From assembly GCF_035762905.1 (NCBI RefSeq), contig NZ_DASUCC010000103.1, positions 1 through 64,000 on the forward strand: a stretch of DNA of 64,000 nucleotides. The letters are read 5' to 3'. Of the stretch, positions 62,215 to 64,000 are shown piece after piece; within the stretch, counting starts at the first letter, position 1, and every line of letters begins with the position of its first letter. Below the pieces are notes generated by a model. That model was not told where the DNA came from. It worked only from the letters and a program-made list of their open reading frames with translations, and did not search any database. This stretch comes from DASYTH01 sp035762905. Its GTDB lineage: Bacteria > Actinomycetota > Actinomycetes > Mycobacteriales > Pseudonocardiaceae. The position numbers and the translations under genes were made by a program.

Positions 62215-62620
62215 TCCTTAACCCGAACACCCGAGTTACCGACCCCAACAACCGAACCCTCGACCCCGACACCCGGGTTACCAATCCCCATTGCTCGAGT
62301 TGCCTACCCCACCACCCGAGTTGCCTACCCCACCACCCGAGTTGCCAACCCCACCATCCGAGATGCCGACCCAACAGCCGAACTCCCAACCCAACACCCG
62401 GGTTACCCACCCCACCACTCGAGCTGCCGACCTACAACCGAACCTCAACCCACCCCGGGATGCCACACCCCAACACATGAGTTGCCGACCCCAGCAACTG
62501 AACTGTCGGCTCCTACACCCCGAATTCCCGGACCCAGCAACTGAACTGCCCGTTCCGGCGGCCGAGTCGCTGACTCCAGTTGGCAACTCCAGTAACCGAA
62601 TGCGGCTGGCAGCCAACCAC
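62215..62620. repeat. degenerate 21-bp tandem repeats, block 2
   Basis: About 19 units have a 21-bp period. The best conserved, around 62300-62365, are of the form CGAGTTGCCTACCCCACC followed by three bases. Toward the end the units are strongly diverged. On the minus strand they read as repeats of QLGWWGR, which I take as non-coding. No spacers exist between units. Confidence 0.85.
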
Positions 62621-62639
62621 AACCGTGCAACCTGCCAAG

Positions 62640-62805
62640 GTGACGCGCCCTGCCCGGTGCACGGTTGTGGGCAGGCCCGCGCCCGGTGTCCGTGTACGAA
62701 GCGGCCTGTCCACAGCCGTGCCGCGGAACGCCGCGCCCCGCTCTGTCAAGGCGCCCACCCCGGCGTTCCGACGCCGCCGGGAACCTCTGCCAACCAGCAA
62801 AGATT
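62640..62805 (-). repeat. hairpin repeat element, copy 2 (inverted)
   Basis: This is the reverse complement of copy 1 with scattered differences. The stem is CACGGTTGTGGGCAGG (62660-62675) and CCTGTCCACAGCCGTG (62705-62720) with a 29-nt loop. Most stem changes relative to copy 1 keep pairing or give G-T pairs. The rest of the 61852-62912 gap holds no gene I can support. Confidence 0.75.
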
Positions 62806-62912
62806 CCCCTGCAACGCAACTCGAAAACCAAGCGAATGGCACATTCATCCGTCGAACACCTGATCGAGTGAACAATCTGGGAAACGCCCCCCGGCACCGA
62901 TAGAATGGCGGC

Positions 62913-64000
62913 ATGAGCGCAGCCCAGGAATTCACGGCCCTACGGGGTCCCGAGCTTCCGGCTGCGCTGGTGGAAATCTTCGCCAGAATGCGGCGTGACC
63001 ATGCCGCCGCGCTGGACATCATCAACGAAATGGGACACCGGCAGACCGAGGTGTTCGCCGGCTACCCCAGCCTCGCGAAGTACCTGTCGGACCTGCTGCG
63101 GATCACCACCCGCAAGGCCTCGGCGTTGATCGCGCAGGCTGAGCAGGTCGCCGAATCGGTCACGCCGGTGGGTTATGTGGCGCCGGCCAAACTGCCGCTG
63201 GTGCGCCAGGCCTTGCACGAGGGTGTTCTCGACCCGGATCACGTGGAGGCGATCGCCGAGGCGGTGCGGGCGATCCCGGACTGGGCCGGAGCACAGAACC
63301 ACCAGGTGGTGGAGTCCGCATTGACCGAAACCGCGCGCACTGCCGATGCACGGGTGGTCAAGCAGTATGGGCGGATCCTGCTCGCCCGCATCGACCAGGA
63401 CGGTGCGGACCCCCATCAGGAAGACACGCTGGCCGAGCCGGTCAACGAGCTGCACCTCACTACCCAACCCAATGGCTGGGTCAAGTTCCGAGGGATCTTG
63501 GACCCGGAAGCCGGTGAGGAGTTCGTCAGCCTGATCGGAGCGTTGAGCCTGCCCCAGTCCCCATCCGAGGGTGTGCCCGAACCACGTCCGGCCGAACGCC
63601 GCCGGGGCGACGGGTTGGCGCAGTTGTGTCACAGTGCCGCGCAGCTTGATGAGGCCACCGCCGGGGGAACCAAGCCACACCTGCACGTCTACCTCGACCT
63701 CAACACCCTCCTGCAGGGCATCGGCACCGCCACGTTGGACGGCGGGGCATTCCTCCCGGCCACCGCCGTGCGCCGCATCGCCTGCGACGCCGGATTGATT
63801 CCGGTGGTGTTCAACGGCGAGGGCGTGCCGCTGGATCTCGGTCAGGAACACCGGCTGGTCAAACCCGGCCAACGCAAAGCCCTCATCGCCCGGGACCGGG
63901 GATGCGCCTTCCCGGGATGTCATCTGCCGGCCAGATGGACCGACGCACACCATATAAAACACTGGGCGGATGGAGGCCCGACCGACGTCGGAAACATGGT
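62913..64000 (+). CDS. DUF222 / 13E12 family HNH endonuclease, truncated by window end
   Basis: At least 362 residues are visible with no stop. The N-terminal DUF222 (13E12) domain spans about 1-300 (AALDIINEMGHRQTEVFAGYPSLAKYLSDLLRITTRKASALI). It ends in an HNH nuclease motif with CAFPGCHLPARWTDAHHIKHW and GGPTDVGNMV, containing the Cys pair, HH and Asn. These multicopy actinobacterial proteins resemble the REP13E12 family and are thought to be mobile or repeat-associated nucleases. The start ATG lacks a strong ribosome site. The repeat-rich gap before it may be linked to its spread. Confidence 0.9.
   Translation, partial: MSAAQEFTALRGPELPAALVEIFARMRRDHAAALDIINEMGHRQTEVFAGYPSLAKYLSDLLRITTRKASALIAQAEQVAESVTPVGYVAPAKLPLVRQALHEGVLDPDHVEAIAEAVRAIPDWAGAQNHQVVESALTETARTADARVVKQYGRILLARIDQDGADPHQEDTLAEPVNELHLTTQPNGWVKFRGILDPEAGEEFVSLIGALSLPQSPSEGVPEPRPAERRRGDGLAQLCHSAAQLDEATAGGTKPHLHVYLDLNTLLQGIGTATLDGGAFLPATAVRRIACDAGLIPVVFNGEGVPLDLGQEHRLVKPGQRKALIARDRGCAFPGCHLPARWTDAHHIKHWADGGPTDVGNM

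Noticed and set aside
61894..62544. A 216-codon open frame encoding PELPTPP-like repeats, and minus-strand QLGWWGR-like repeats
   Set aside because: The 21-bp tandem repeat keeps frames open on both strands. There is no ribosome site, no signal and no conserved length.
61870..62620. CRISPR array
   Set aside because: The repeats are 21 bp, directly adjacent and degenerate, with no unique spacers and no cas genes.
62913..64000. Insertion sequence transposase
   Set aside because: The domains are DUF222 and HNH, not a DDE or HUH transposase, and no terminal inverted repeats could be defined around it.

Overview
The window is about 70% GC, with dense genes, frequent GTG starts, ATGA/GTGA stop-start overlaps, SARP and LAL regulators, an EspG-type ESX chaperone and a DUF222/13E12 HNH gene. 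This combination points to an actinomycete chromosome, most likely Pseudonocardiaceae (Amycolatopsis or Saccharothrix-like). The genus is an inference. No rRNA, tRNA, CRISPR array or insertion sequence was seen.

Layout. (1) 0.1-5.9 kb: an AhpD-like/SnoaL-like pair, a CDF metal exporter behind a metal-sensor-like palindrome, an EphD-type hydrolase-SDR fusion, and an SDR-TetR pair with a 7-7-7 operator. (2) 5.4-13.6 kb: a minus-strand aerobic carbon monoxide dehydrogenase operon (coxM-coxS-coxL, an XdhC-like gene, coxD, coxE, a small unknown gene), opposed by a divergent LysR regulator. CoxL has AYACSFR, the form I signature, so this looks like a genuine CO oxidiser. (3) 13.6-16.7 kb: four overlapping genes (WXG100-like, EspG-like, serine hydrolase with an ESX-like N-terminus, lipoprotein) that resemble an orphan type VII substrate module. 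(4) 16.7-28.1 kb: phospholipase D, a Tat-exported cyclase-family hydrolase, a sigma factor followed by a LAL regulator, a coupled GMC oxidoreductase/patatin/alpha-beta hydrolase operon, and a divergent flavin reductase and small genes. (5) 28.2-37.3 kb: a stress and envelope island (DUF3455, SRPBCC, HdeD, holin-like, AI-2E, DUF6069, a 38-residue membrane peptide, SHOCT, DUF6325, DUF1269, DUF4328). (6) 37.4-41.2 kb: D-amino acid oxidase, two SDRs, and a peptidoglycan-binding protein carrying HExxH.

(7) 41.2-61.9 kb is the most interesting part. It looks like a secondary-metabolite cluster with no recognisable polyketide, peptide, terpene or RiPP core enzyme. It has two SARP regulators, an AraC regulator, two FAD-linked oxidases, an FAD/NAD(P) oxidoreductase, a class II aldolase, a prephenate dehydrogenase, a CysD/CysNC PAPS-forming pair, an O-methyltransferase and a VOC protein. 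It ends in a six-ORF, fully stop-start-coupled operon: LLM flavoenzyme, SCP2-like/beta-lactamase fusion with Cys in place of the nucleophilic Ser, a 14-codon ORF, a P450 lacking the I-helix Thr, an aldo/keto reductase and an alpha-toroid protein. A tyrosine- or prephenate-derived, possibly sulfated product is a plausible inference.

(8) 61.9-64.0 kb: a roughly 1 kb non-coding block of degenerate 21-bp tandem repeats, containing two copies of a hairpin-forming element in opposite orientations, followed by a DUF222/HNH gene that runs off the end.
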